A stretch of 43,334 nt of DNA from a bacterium (GCA_022703485.1 JAKLDO010000019.1:1-43334); one strand, 5' to 3'; counted from the first letter of the stretch, positions 8,135 to 19,373 are shown. A program made the numbers and translations. Notes: a model not told the origin generated them from the letters alone.

Positions 8135-8159
8135 GGCTGAATAAATGAAAAAAGTGACT
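8135..8159 (+). repeat. Right copy of the malF/malG junction repeat
   Basis: This copy spans a TAA (8142-8144) and the true malG ATG (8145-8147). It matches 4229-4253 at 22 of 25 positions. The segment just before it (8127-8150) also matches the abiEii/rhuM junction at 5426-5449. Confidence 0.8.
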
Positions 8160-8993
8160 TTAAAAAAGCAGATACTTGTGAATATGGCGCTGATGCTCAG
8201 CTGTGCTATCGTGATATATCCGGTTCTGTGGGTGATAAAGATGGCGCTTACCCCTTCGCAGGGTTTTGCTCTTTCGGCAAATCCTTTTCCTGATACTGTG
8301 AGCCTTCAGAATTTCGCGGACATCATGACCACGACCGATGCGGATGGAAGATGGCTTTTCGGCAGGCAGTTCTTCAATAGTGTTGTTATCTCGGTTGCAA
8401 CAACGATCCTCGGAATAACGCTTGCTACGACGGCGGGATATGCTTTTTCAAGGTTCACATTTCCGGGGAAAGATGCCGGAATGAAAGCATTTCTTGTCTC
8501 ACAGATGTTCCCGGGAGTCGTCATGGCGCTTCCTTTATACATTCTTCTTAATAAACTCGGGCTGCTTAACAGCATGACAGGGCTCGTGCTCGTCTATTCG
8601 ACAACTGCGATACCGTTCTGCGTATGGATGCTCAAAGGATATTTCGATACCATTCCCAAAGACCTTGAAGAAGCCGCGCTCATAGATGGAGCTTCACAGT
8701 GGACGATATTCATCAAAGTAGTGCTCCCCCTTGCAAAGCCTGCGATAGTCGTCACAGCTCTTTTTTCATTCATGACAGCATGGAACGAATTCATTCTCGC
8801 CGCGACATTCCTCGGGGATGAAAGAGCTTTCACGCTTCCTGTAGCATTGCAGAGATTTGTGGGAAGCTACAACACCGAGTGGGGACATTTCGCCGCCGGC
8901 GCGATAATAGTTTCAACTCCTGTGATGATACTTTTCTTCATACTTCAGAAGCACCTCGTTGGCGGTCTTACCGCCGGAGGAGTAAAAGGATGA
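8145..8993 (+). CDS. malG: Maltodextrin-type ABC transporter permease MalG
   Basis: This is the second inner-membrane permease of the importer, partner of the MalE-MalF fusion. It has about six membrane segments (first at residues 10-32) and the EAA loop (L-E-E-A-A-L-I-D-G-A) near residue 180-190 that contacts the ATPase; the ending G-G-L-T-A-G-G-V-K-G is typical of MalG. Length 282 aa is normal. The ATG follows directly on a TAA, and GAGG at 8133-8136 gives the ribosome-binding site. The gene is separated from malF by a 3.9 kb toxin/defence block, although a malG start remnant still sits at 4239, so it was originally adjacent. Its stop lies next to the following lipoprotein amylase gene. Confidence 0.95.
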   Translation: MKKVTLKKQILVNMALMLSCAIVIYPVLWVIKMALTPSQGFALSANPFPDTVSLQNFADIMTTTDADGRWLFGRQFFNSVVISVATTILGITLATTAGYAFSRFTFPGKDAGMKAFLVSQMFPGVVMALPLYILLNKLGLLNSMTGLVLVYSTTAIPFCVWMLKGYFDTIPKDLEEAALIDGASQWTIFIKVVLPLAKPAIVVTALFSFMTAWNEFILAATFLGDERAFTLPVALQRFVGSYNTEWGHFAAGAIIVSTPVMILFFILQKHLVGGLTAGGVKG

Positions 8994-9022
8994 ACAATAA
9001 AATCAATATATTAGAGGCTGTC

Positions 9023-12000
9023 ATGAAAAAAAATGCACTTTTTGCCGTCATGCTCGCAGCGGTCATTTTTTCCGGATGCGACAAAAAAAACAATTCATCC
9101 AGTGACGGACCTTGTGACGGTGTGACCTGCTCGGATCACGGAACATGCAATGATGAAACGGGCAGAGCAGTGTGCGTTTGCGATGACGGCTATCACAATA
9201 ACGGACTGCTTGAATGCATTGCTGATGAAGATCTGTGCGCTGATGTCGACTGTGAAGAATGGGAAAGCTGTCAAAACGGAAAGTGTGAACCAATGGACGG
9301 AAGATGCAACACAAAAGAGGATTGCACCGGCGGAGCTGAATGCGACCAAGACCACTACTGTACAAATTATGATCCGTGCAAAGACATTGACTGCAGCGGA
9401 CACGGTGATTGCAAGTCGGGTTACGGATATGATGCCGAAGTGTGGTGCGAATGCGAGGAAGGTTATCACGCTGACGGACTTGAATGTATAAGTAATGATG
9501 TTGAAAATCCTGACGATGACACTGTTCCTTCGGTATGTGACGGAATTGACTGCGGTGAGAACGGTGAATGCATTGATGACGGAGGAACCGCCGCATGCAA
9601 ATGCGATAAAGGCTACAAACCCGACGGACTTGATTGTGTAATTGATCTTTGTGCCGGTGTGGTCTGTGAAGAGTGGGAATCCTGCAATGAAGGAGATTGC
9701 GAACTGATTGCCGGTAAATGCGGAAAAGATGAAGATTGCGAAACTCCAGATAAATGTGACATTGTTGCACATGACTGTATTGAAGACAAGTGTGCTGAAG
9801 TCAATTGCGGCAACGGCGGAATATGCACCATAGAAAGCGGAAATGCGGTATGTAACTGCACAGACGGCTTTAAACCGCAAGGGGCTTCATGCGTCGCTGA
9901 TACGAACAAGCCGACATGGATAGGTGTTCAGTGGCCCTACACGATAGAGATCGAGGCAGGAGGAGAGGGGGCGATAGTCTACGGACAGATATATATGAAC
10001 GACGGCACTACAGGAAGCTCGGTTCCTGAGCATTTCGTATGGAAGGCACAGCTTGGTATAAAATCCGGTGTCACAGTTGCGGAATATCCTGTCATAGCTT
10101 CAACATGGCGCTGGGTGGATGCATCTTTCAACGATAAATATCAGGGGAACAACCACGAATACATGGCCGGATTCCCGATGGATAAGGTCGGCAGTTTTGC
10201 ATACATTTACAGGTTCTCCCTCAATAACGGACTGAGCTGGTGGTACTGCGATAAAGGTGTCGCCGGTGATACACCGGGCCCGAATTTTATAACTTCAGCA
10301 ACCAATTATCCGGGAACAGCGACAGTAACAGGAGTGGTCTGTGCCGCTGAAATATGCAAAGACTGGGAAGAATGCGACATAAATGAATGTGTCCTTAAAA
10401 ACGGAAGATGCAATACAAGTGACGACTGCGGAACCGGTTTTGAATGCGATTCATCAAATACATGCACTGCTTCTGAGGCTCAGCTTGTTCTTCAAAACTT
10501 TGCAAGAACTGCAAATTCATTAAGTTTTGAAGTCGTCTATGAAGGTTCTCAAGATATAGACATGACAGAAAGTGTAATTACTCTGAACGGAGTTGTCGTA
10601 ACAGATTCAATAACTTATGACAGTTCGTCAAAGATGTTCACAGTTTCAAAGACAGGACTGACCCCAAATAAATACAGCTATCTTTTCAGACTTGTCGATG
10701 ATAACGGAACTGAGATAGAGCCGCTTTTTGTGCCTGTATGGATCGGTGACAGTATTGATTTTGCACAGTTCGGCTGGCGTGATGCATTTGTCTATCAGCT
10801 CATGACAGACAGATTTTTAAACGGTGACTCTTCAAACGACATAGGGGACCTTGCAGGGATAACAGTCGACCTCGAACAGTGGAAAGGGGGAGATTTCGCA
10901 GGAATAATCAATAAGATCAAGGATAATTACTTTACAAATATGGGAGTCAATGCGATCTGGATAAGTTCTCCTGTACTCAATCCTCACAGAACAAGCGAGG
11001 GCGGTGTCAACCCGTCCGACAGAAGGGATTTTACAAGTTACCACTCATATCATCCAGTAGCTTCGGGCTATTCGTTCACAGAAGATTACAATTATAATGT
11101 CACGAACGGATTTGATGAAGGTGCGGTGGAAACGGCCTTCGGCACAAGCGATGAACTTCATGAACTTGTCGCTGAAGCTCACAAAAAAGGCATCAGAGTG
11201 ATCCCCGATTTCGTGGCGAACCATGTCCATATCGACAGCAATCTTTATCAGGAAAATCAGAGCTGGTTCTATCCTTACATAAAATGTGACGGCAACTGGG
11301 ACAGTCACAGAATAGACTGCTGGTTCACCGAATATATGCCCGATTTCAATTATGCAGGGAACCCGGCGGCAAGAAAAGCGATGATAAGCCACGCTCTCTG
11401 GCTGATCCAGGAATACAACCTTGACGGGTTCAGGGCCGATGCGCTCAAACACATGGATGACATTTTCGTAAAAGAGCTCAGAAGTGCGGTCATCTCAAAG
11501 ATCGAGACGACTGTGACTGACCACGATTCCCCCGATCAGGCTGAAGTTTTCTACATGGTCGGTGAATCTCTCGGCGGCTGGGCGAGATACCATACAAGAG
11601 CTGACATGGTGCAGGGTCAGGTTAACGAGGATTTCTATTCAAATGCAAAATACTACCTGCTCTGGGGTAACGGTTCGATGTCAGATCTCGCGAACTGGAC
11701 AATAGGAAATGACACGGCGTTTCTCACTGAACAGCCTACAATGGGACAGTCCGGCGGATTCCCGGGAGCCGTGATGGGCAATTTCTTCGGCAACCACGAT
11801 CAGGACAGGGCGCTGACAGAATGCGGCGGTGATTATGCAAAGCTGAAGCACGCCCAGACTTTCCTGATGACAGCACCTGTCAATGTTCCGATGCTCTATC
11901 AGGGTGACGATATCGGAATGACAGGAAAAGCTGAGAACGGTCTTGACAGCGGCAGAAGGGCGGTAATGAAGTTCACAGGCCTCACCAGTGATGAAACAAA

Positions 12001-12283
12001 TGCTCTTAACTATATGAAAAAACTCGGCAATTTCAGAAAAGAACATAAGGCTCTGAGATACGGAAAAAGGGAGACATGCTCATCGGCGAATGATGCGTGG
12101 GTCTATAAGCTGACGTACGGAACTGAAATTGTAATAGCCGGAATTAACAGAGGATCATCGAGTTATCAGGGGACCTGCTCTGGTGTGAGCGGCACATTCA
12201 AGGACCTTGACGGCAACAGTGTCACCGTTACAGGCGGAAAAGTGACAGTTCCTGCCAGAGGAAATTTAGTGATCGGAAAATAA
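9023..12283 (+). CDS. Lipoprotein GH13 alpha-amylase with EGF-like Cys-rich modules
   Basis: A 1086 aa secreted, lipid-anchored amylase. Residues 1-17 are a signal ending in F-S-G-C. Residues about 25-290 hold EGF-like and C-x-x-W-E-x-C modules rich in Cys, Asp and Gly. Residues about 296-435 form an unassigned beta module (W-I-G-V-Q-W-P), followed by another Cys cluster. An N-terminal GH13 beta-sandwich runs about 485-575, and the catalytic barrel starts near 585. Catalytic residues are Asp806 (G-F-R-A-D-A), Glu848 (G-E-S) and Asp926 (G-N-H-D). I use ATG 9023 (AGAGG at 9013) because it gives a clean lipoprotein signal; ATG 8990 with GGAGGAG at 8976 is an in-frame alternative adding 11 residues. 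It probably trims starch outside the cell for the importer. Confidence 0.9.
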   Translation: MKKNALFAVMLAAVIFSGCDKKNNSSSDGPCDGVTCSDHGTCNDETGRAVCVCDDGYHNNGLLECIADEDLCADVDCEEWESCQNGKCEPMDGRCNTKEDCTGGAECDQDHYCTNYDPCKDIDCSGHGDCKSGYGYDAEVWCECEEGYHADGLECISNDVENPDDDTVPSVCDGIDCGENGECIDDGGTAACKCDKGYKPDGLDCVIDLCAGVVCEEWESCNEGDCELIAGKCGKDEDCETPDKCDIVAHDCIEDKCAEVNCGNGGICTIESGNAVCNCTDGFKPQGASCVADTNKPTWIGVQWPYTIEIEAGGEGAIVYGQIYMNDGTTGSSVPEHFVWKAQLGIKSGVTVAEYPVIASTWRWVDASFNDKYQGNNHEYMAGFPMDKVGSFAYIYRFSLNNGLSWWYCDKGVAGDTPGPNFITSATNYPGTATVTGVVCAAEICKDWEECDINECVLKNGRCNTSDDCGTGFECDSSNTCTASEAQLVLQNFARTANSLSFEVVYEGSQDIDMTESVITLNGVVVTDSITYDSSSKMFTVSKTGLTPNKYSYLFRLVDDNGTEIEPLFVPVWIGDSIDFAQFGWRDAFVYQLMTDRFLNGDSSNDIGDLAGITVDLEQWKGGDFAGIINKIKDNYFTNMGVNAIWISSPVLNPHRTSEGGVNPSDRRDFTSYHSYHPVASGYSFTEDYNYNVTNGFDEGAVETAFGTSDELHELVAEAHKKGIRVIPDFVANHVHIDSNLYQENQSWFYPYIKCDGNWDSHRIDCWFTEYMPDFNYAGNPAARKAMISHALWLIQEYNLDGFRADALKHMDDIFVKELRSAVISKIETTVTDHDSPDQAEVFYMVGESLGGWARYHTRADMVQGQVNEDFYSNAKYYLLWGNGSMSDLANWTIGNDTAFLTEQPTMGQSGGFPGAVMGNFFGNHDQDRALTECGGDYAKLKHAQTFLMTAPVNVPMLYQGDDIGMTGKAENGLDSGRRAVMKFTGLTSDETNALNYMKKLGNFRKEHKALRYGKRETCSSANDAWVYKLTYGTEIVIAGINRGSSSYQGTCSGVSGTFKDLDGNSVTVTGGKVTVPARGNLVIGK

Positions 12284-12298
12284 TTCGAGGAAAAGCTT

Positions 12299-15040
12299 AT
12301 GAAGTATCTGATGTTATTAACAATTCTGGCGTTTGTCATTTCGTGTTCCAATCCTTCCACGAAAAAAGATCACAATGATCCGGACTATGATAGCAGTGAT
12401 CTTGAAGAACCTGCAGATAACGATACTCCGGCGGATGAGGATGTGCAGAACGATGACATTATTGATCCGGATGTTGTTCAAAATGACGAGGATATTCAGA
12501 CAGATGAAGATATTCAGGCAGACGAGGATGTTCAGGCAGATGATGATCTTTTGACAGATGAAGATAATGAATATGAAATAATAGAGGTTGACAACGATCC
12601 GTCACCGCTATCCACCTCGAGTTTAAGTTACAACGGGATGAATGCATCCGTGACGCTGAACAGTGAAGGGTACAGAACATACGAACTTTCCACTGACATA
12701 ACGCTCAGGGATAACAATCCTTCTTCAAAAAGTGTTGTAATCGTTGAAGAAAATGGACAAATGGTCCTCAGGAGCGGAAACAACATCTTTGATGCCCTTT
12801 TCGCCCTTGCAATGCAGGAAGTGAGAGACGACAGCGTTGAAGAGATCACTGACGGCGGATTTAATAACGGAAACCCTGTCGCATGCAGCTGTTTTGAGAC
12901 CGGCGAAAAATGGAAATATGTCTGGACCCGTGATACGGCGTATTCAGTTGAGCTTGCTCTTGCAATAGTAGATCCGGTGAGATCAATGAACAGCCTTCTG
13001 TTTAAAATTTCAGATAAGAAGGATGCTGCCGGCGGCGGATTTCCTGAGATCGTTCAGGATACAGGAAGCGGCGGAAGCTGGCCGGTCAGCACCGACAGGG
13101 TGGTGTGGGCGATTGCGGCCTATGAACTCCTGAATTATCTTGGCACGGCGGATAGAGATTCATTTTTTGAAGCGGCCTATGAAGCGATAACCAATACTGT
13201 GGAAACTGACAGGATCGTAGTCTATGATCCCCGTGACGGGCTTTACTACGGAGAGCAGTCATTCCTGGACTGGAGGGAGCAGACATATCCATCGTGGACA
13301 AAGGAAAATACAGTTCACATCGGCATGTCAAAGTCGCTTTCAACTAATATTCTTCACCTCAATGCTTTAAAAATACTGTCAGAAATGGCAGGCGAAGCAG
13401 GTGATGCCATCGAAGCCGCAAAATATCTGCAATGGGTTACTGACCTTGAAACCGCAATAAAGAACGGTTTCATTATCGACGGAAGTCCGCTTCTTTCGAC
13501 ATTCAGAACTACTGAACTTGATAGCAGTCCGGTCAACAAGCACGATCTGCTCGGGCAGTCGCTTGCCGTTCTGTCAGGTGATATTTTTATGGACGAAAGT
13601 GCCGATCTTATTGCAAATTATCCGAGAACTCCTCACGGCGCACCGGTGATCTGGCCTCAGAACCCGTTTGCACCTATCTATCATAACCGTGCAATATGGC
13701 CTTTTGTCACGGCATATGACTTAAAAGCCGCTCACAAAGTTAAAAATGCAGATGCAGTGGAGAACGGAATAAGATCGCTGATGTACGGTGCGGCGTTCAA
13801 TCTTTCAAATATGGAGAATTTTGAATTCACGGCTCTTGCAAATTATTACAGTGACGGTGATTACTCAGGTCCTGTCGTTAATTCAAGAAGACAGCTCTGG
13901 AGCGTTGCAGGATATCTTTCAATGGTTATAAAAGTTCTTGCCGGATTTGATGCAAAAGACGGCGAACTGACATTTTCCCCATTAATTCCGGTAAGTTTCA
14001 GGAATGATGTGCTGAAAGAGACCGGAAGACTTGTTCTCCGGAATGTGCCGTTCAAGGGAAAACTGCTGAATATCCATCTGGTCATGCCTCCTGCTGACGG
14101 GTCAAAGGACGGTTATTATACTGTAAAATCCATACTGCATAACGGCAGACCTCTTTCAGGCGGACTGAATGAGTCCGCTCTCTCAGATATTAACGACATT
14201 GTTATTGATGTGACGACAAAACTTAATGATATCAACGGTATAAAGCTTATAGACAATTACGGAGCTTCACACATCTATGCTCCGAAAGAGCCTGTGACCA
14301 CCGCAATTTCAGTTAATTCAGGGAACATATCTTTCAGCCTGAACAAAAACGGTGAACCTGACAGCACCACTTTCTCGGTTTTCAGAAACGGTGTGAGAGT
14401 TGCAACAGGGCTGAGCGAAGGGACATGGACTGATCCTGCATCAGCTGATTGTGCAACAAAAACATGCTGTTATTCAATTTCTCAGTCATTTGTAAGTTCC
14501 GGCAATGAGTCGCACCACACAGACCCTCAGTGCTACTGGGGACCTTCCTACGAAAGGATCAGCACTTACCCAGCCGCTTCAATGGTGACTTCCGGTGGTG
14601 TGCTTACTACCGAACACGGGAAACCCCACCTTAGCGACTGGGGAACACCCGGTCAGTCGGCTGTAATTAATAATGTAACCGTCTCTCAAAGCGGAAAATA
14701 TTATATTCAGCTTGAATACGGTAACGGCAGACCGATCAATACCGGTATCACCTGCGCCGTTAAAAAGATAAAAGTTTTTGAAAACGGGACAAATACTCTC
14801 ATTTCAGAAGGCATTGTAAAAATGCCGCATATAATTTCGTGGGACAGATGGGATAACAGCTCGTTCATAGAGACGGAGCTTGACAGTTCCGAAAGTTATT
14901 CGGTAGTTATCAGTGATCTCAATAACATGTCGTATTTCGAACATTTTTCGATATATACCGCAGGGACAGGCGGCGGAACGGAAGTATACAACAGGATAAA
15001 TCTTTCAGCGCTGAAACTTCTTTTAATGAATAAATACTGA
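12299..15040 (+). CDS. Lipoprotein six-hairpin glycoside hydrolase
   Basis: A 913 aa lipoprotein with signal and lipobox V-I-S-C at Cys16. Residues about 22-100 form an Asp-rich linker built of D-x-D-I-Q-x-D-E-style repeats. Residues about 150-570 look like an (alpha/alpha)6 barrel of the GH15/GH63/GH78 kind: K-Y-V-W-T-R-D-T-A-Y near residue 205, P-E-I-V-Q-D, W-P-V-S-T-D, the W-P-Q-N-P region and R-R-Q-L-W-S-V-A-G-Y. The C-terminus has a fibronectin-like stretch (about 670-720) and a carbohydrate-binding-like beta domain (about 760-890). I cannot name the exact family. Operon position 15 bp after the amylase suggests it releases glucose or short sugars from amylase products. GAGG at 12287 precedes the ATG. 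The catalytic acids are not assigned. Confidence 0.82.
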   Translation: MKYLMLLTILAFVISCSNPSTKKDHNDPDYDSSDLEEPADNDTPADEDVQNDDIIDPDVVQNDEDIQTDEDIQADEDVQADDDLLTDEDNEYEIIEVDNDPSPLSTSSLSYNGMNASVTLNSEGYRTYELSTDITLRDNNPSSKSVVIVEENGQMVLRSGNNIFDALFALAMQEVRDDSVEEITDGGFNNGNPVACSCFETGEKWKYVWTRDTAYSVELALAIVDPVRSMNSLLFKISDKKDAAGGGFPEIVQDTGSGGSWPVSTDRVVWAIAAYELLNYLGTADRDSFFEAAYEAITNTVETDRIVVYDPRDGLYYGEQSFLDWREQTYPSWTKENTVHIGMSKSLSTNILHLNALKILSEMAGEAGDAIEAAKYLQWVTDLETAIKNGFIIDGSPLLSTFRTTELDSSPVNKHDLLGQSLAVLSGDIFMDESADLIANYPRTPHGAPVIWPQNPFAPIYHNRAIWPFVTAYDLKAAHKVKNADAVENGIRSLMYGAAFNLSNMENFEFTALANYYSDGDYSGPVVNSRRQLWSVAGYLSMVIKVLAGFDAKDGELTFSPLIPVSFRNDVLKETGRLVLRNVPFKGKLLNIHLVMPPADGSKDGYYTVKSILHNGRPLSGGLNESALSDINDIVIDVTTKLNDINGIKLIDNYGASHIYAPKEPVTTAISVNSGNISFSLNKNGEPDSTTFSVFRNGVRVATGLSEGTWTDPASADCATKTCCYSISQSFVSSGNESHHTDPQCYWGPSYERISTYPAASMVTSGGVLTTEHGKPHLSDWGTPGQSAVINNVTVSQSGKYYIQLEYGNGRPINTGITCAVKKIKVFENGTNTLISEGIVKMPHIISWDRWDNSSFIETELDSSESYSVVISDLNNMSYFEHFSIYTAGTGGGTEVYNRINLSALKLLLMNKY

Positions 15041-15043
15041 TAG

Positions 15044-16985
<1,942 letters not shown>

Positions 16986-18023
16986 ATGAGAAAAATTTTA
17001 ACTGTACTGTTCCTTCTGTGTGTTTCGTTCTCTATTCATGCCGACAAACCCAAACTTGCGGTCATGTCCATCGAGGACCAGTCGGGAAAACTGACCGAAA
17101 AAGTGCTGAACAGCGCATCAACGCTTCTGAGAATGCATCTCGCATCATCGGGCGAGTTTATCGTAATTGATGAAAGCAGGCAGAATAAAATGCTTGAGGA
17201 CATCATAAAGGAGAAAAAGAAGGAGTCGTACAAGATGTGTTACGACAATAAATGTCAGATACCGCTCGGTCAGGCATTGAGCGCTGACACCATCCTCAGG
17301 TCTACCGTCACTGAGCTTGGCGGAGTTTTTTCTCTGGGTGTCGAACTGGTAGATCTTGCAAAAGAGGCTGTAACTAAGGCGGCCAATGCGGAATTTGACG
17401 GAACAGAGCAGGGTGTAGGTGAAGCTGTGAAGAAAATAGTCAATGAGCTTACTGTGAAAAATGCCGAGGAGACTAAAAAACTCAGAGAGATCGAGGAGCA
17501 GAAGAAAAAACAGGAACAGCTTGAAAAAGAGAAAAAGGAAAAAGCCGAGCGCGAACTTAAATTAAAGAAGGAAAAAGAAGAGCAGCTTGCGAAAAAGAAA
17601 TTGGAAGAAGCGAGGATGCTTGCTTATAAAAAGGAATTAAAAGAAGCAGGTTCGACAAGAAGAGCGCTTGCTCTCACATCATTTCTGAGCGGACTTGCTT
17701 TCACCGGGACCGGTATCGGAATGTTTGCCTATTCTGCACAGCTTAATGACAAATGGAGCGAGTCCTATGACCTTTATCTAGGTGCAAAAACAGAGGAAGA
17801 TGCTGTAAGTTATAGAAATGATGTAGAAGAGTACAGGGACAAAGAGAAGATCACAAAGATACTCGGCGGTATTTTCACCGGATTGGGTGCAGGACTTCTG
17901 ATAACTGGAATAATCACATGGAGCGTCGATTCCTCAAAGGAAAAAGCGGTTAAGAAAAAATACAATATCTCGTTCAGTGTGGACCCGTTCTCAAAAACGG
18001 CCATGCTCACTTTGAATTATTAG
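16986..18023 (+). CDS. CsgG/LpoB-like secreted protein with coiled coil and two membrane segments
   Basis: A 345 aa protein with a cleavable signal (residues 1-19). Residues about 22-150 have the pattern of the CsgG/LpoB/TolB-N-like fold that assembles cell-envelope complexes: K-L-A-V-M-S-I-E-D-Q-S-G at the start, then F-I-V-I-D-E-S-R and A-D-T-I-L-R-S-T-V. Residues about 155-215 are a Lys/Glu-rich coiled coil. Two hydrophobic segments at about 222-245 and 290-312 could insert in a membrane. Function is not known. The ATG at 16986 has GAGG at 16976; a TTG two codons upstream is less likely. The next gene follows 12 bp after its stop, so the two are probably co-transcribed. The fold assignment is by eye and moderate. 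Confidence 0.75.
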   Translation: MRKILTVLFLLCVSFSIHADKPKLAVMSIEDQSGKLTEKVLNSASTLLRMHLASSGEFIVIDESRQNKMLEDIIKEKKKESYKMCYDNKCQIPLGQALSADTILRSTVTELGGVFSLGVELVDLAKEAVTKAANAEFDGTEQGVGEAVKKIVNELTVKNAEETKKLREIEEQKKKQEQLEKEKKEKAERELKLKKEKEEQLAKKKLEEARMLAYKKELKEAGSTRRALALTSFLSGLAFTGTGIGMFAYSAQLNDKWSESYDLYLGAKTEEDAVSYRNDVEEYRDKEKITKILGGIFTGLGAGLLITGIITWSVDSSKEKAVKKKYNISFSVDPFSKTAMLTLNY

Positions 18024-18035
18024 GAGGTGAAAAAC

Positions 18036-19373
18036 ATGAAAAAGATATTAATGATATGTCTGCTTTCGATGCTTTTTGTCTCCTGCGGGGATGATGCGCC
18101 GCTATGGATCAATTTTTATGATCCTGATGGAAATGCCGAAGAAAGAATCGGCATATGTAAAGCGGTAGAATGCGGTGAAATTGATTATAAGGGGACGAAA
18201 TTCGTCTGCGGAGAGTGTGCAGACACTGAATTTTGTTCAATTGCTCAGAAATGTGTTGAAAAATGCGGTGAAAATTCATGCGGAGTGTATGAAAATAACA
18301 CATATTACGGAATAAAATCAATGGATTGCGGTAAATGTGACGGAGATGACATCTGTGCCGCAGACAATACCTGTGCTGATAAAGAACGGATATGCATGAG
18401 TAAAAAGTGCGGAAATGTTCAATTCCTTGATTATCTTAGCGTTCAGCACTCTGTAAACTGCGGAACATGCACCGGTGATCAATATTGTACTGTTTCTCAG
18501 GTCTGTGCAAAAAAGGCTGATGCGTGTACCGGAAAGTGCGGGACGGTTACTGTTGAAACAGATGAAGGTGATATTGAACTTGAATGCGGTACCTGCACAG
18601 GTGAATTCGCCTACTGCGGAGTTGATAATAAATGTGCTGAAGCCTGCAAAGACATGGAGTGCGGAACCCAGACCGTGGGACTGGAGATAGGAGGTGATAA
18701 AATCTTTGAATGCGGTGACTGCGGCGGCGCAAAAGAATATTGCGGTGACAATTATGTATGCATTACAGCCTGTGTCGATAAGGAATGCGGAGAGGATCAT
18801 GTCGCTGTTTTTGATGACGGTCCCGATACCATACAATGCGGAACATGCAGCGATCCTGACTACTGTGATTCCGCTCAGAAATGTAAAACAGGAACAAAAT
18901 CAGGTGATTATATATATGACAGCAATGTGGTTGTCGATACGGTGCTCAAGCTGATGTGGCAGAGGGCTGAGTCTCAGGGTTCGACATGGTCTGATGCTGA
19001 TACTCTGTGCAACTCGGCTTCAACAGACGGTTTTGATGACTGGAGGCTTCCTGATATTTCAGAGCTCCGTTCCACGATAGCAGGCTGTACGGCCGCATTG
19101 ACTTGCGGTGTCATTGATACATGCATCAATTCCACATGCAGTAACGCAGACTGCAACGGATGCGCCAATAATGCAGGCCCAGGTCTGCAGGGACTTTATC
19201 TCGCTCCTGACATCTGGACATACACCGGCGATGCAAACGGCCGTTTCTGGTCGGCTTCAACCGTTCCTGATAAAGTTGATTCCAACTGGTTCATCCGTTT
19301 CAGCAATGCTTCTGTCGCATACAACTGGAATGGAAATGAATACCTTGTCCGCTGTGTAAGAGAGGTCAAATGA
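18036..19373 (+). CDS. Cys-rich lipoprotein with C-terminal Lcl/DUF1566 domain
   Basis: A 445 aa lipoprotein (signal to F-V-S-C at Cys18). Residues about 40-290 are tandem Cys-rich modules of the C-G-x-C-x-x-x-x-x-C type, roughly seven repeats each with an E-C-G...C-G-x-C core, likely disulfide-bonded outside the cytoplasm. Residues about 300-445 match the DUF1566/Lcl domain: V-L-K-L-M-W-Q, D-W-R-L-P-D-I-S-E-L-R, F-W-S-A-S and V-R-C-V-R. Lcl domains occur in C-type-lectin-like bacterial adhesins such as the Legionella Lcl protein. The strong AGGAGGTGA at 18022-18030 fixes the start at 18036. Its stop overlaps a thioredoxin-like gene by 4 bp, which fits a need for disulfide handling. Its ligand is unknown. 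Confidence 0.9.
   Translation: MKKILMICLLSMLFVSCGDDAPLWINFYDPDGNAEERIGICKAVECGEIDYKGTKFVCGECADTEFCSIAQKCVEKCGENSCGVYENNTYYGIKSMDCGKCDGDDICAADNTCADKERICMSKKCGNVQFLDYLSVQHSVNCGTCTGDQYCTVSQVCAKKADACTGKCGTVTVETDEGDIELECGTCTGEFAYCGVDNKCAEACKDMECGTQTVGLEIGGDKIFECGDCGGAKEYCGDNYVCITACVDKECGEDHVAVFDDGPDTIQCGTCSDPDYCDSAQKCKTGTKSGDYIYDSNVVVDTVLKLMWQRAESQGSTWSDADTLCNSASTDGFDDWRLPDISELRSTIAGCTAALTCGVIDTCINSTCSNADCNGCANNAGPGLQGLYLAPDIWTYTGDANGRFWSASTVPDKVDSNWFIRFSNASVAYNWNGNEYLVRCVREVK

Noticed and set aside
4229..8159. Transposon or integrative element with its own recombinase
   Set aside because: No transposase, integrase, terminal inverted repeats or tRNA site can be seen in or around the block; only the duplicated gene start is present.
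8879..9022. Longer N-terminus for the lipoprotein amylase beginning inside malG
   Set aside because: It would put basic, non-signal sequence ahead of a clean lipoprotein signal and overlap malG by over 100 bp; starts at 9023 or 8990 have good ribosome-binding sites.
9095..9880. A 261-codon - strand frame opposite the Cys-rich part of the amylase
   Set aside because: The opposite strand has regular EGF-like Cys spacing and belongs to an unbroken 1086-residue protein; the - strand frame is a by-product of TGC/GAT-rich codons.
12333..12554. Met/Arg/Ile-rich 73-codon frame inside the glycosidase gene
   Set aside because: It is the +1 frame of the Asp-rich linker repeats of the glycosidase and has no ribosome-binding site.
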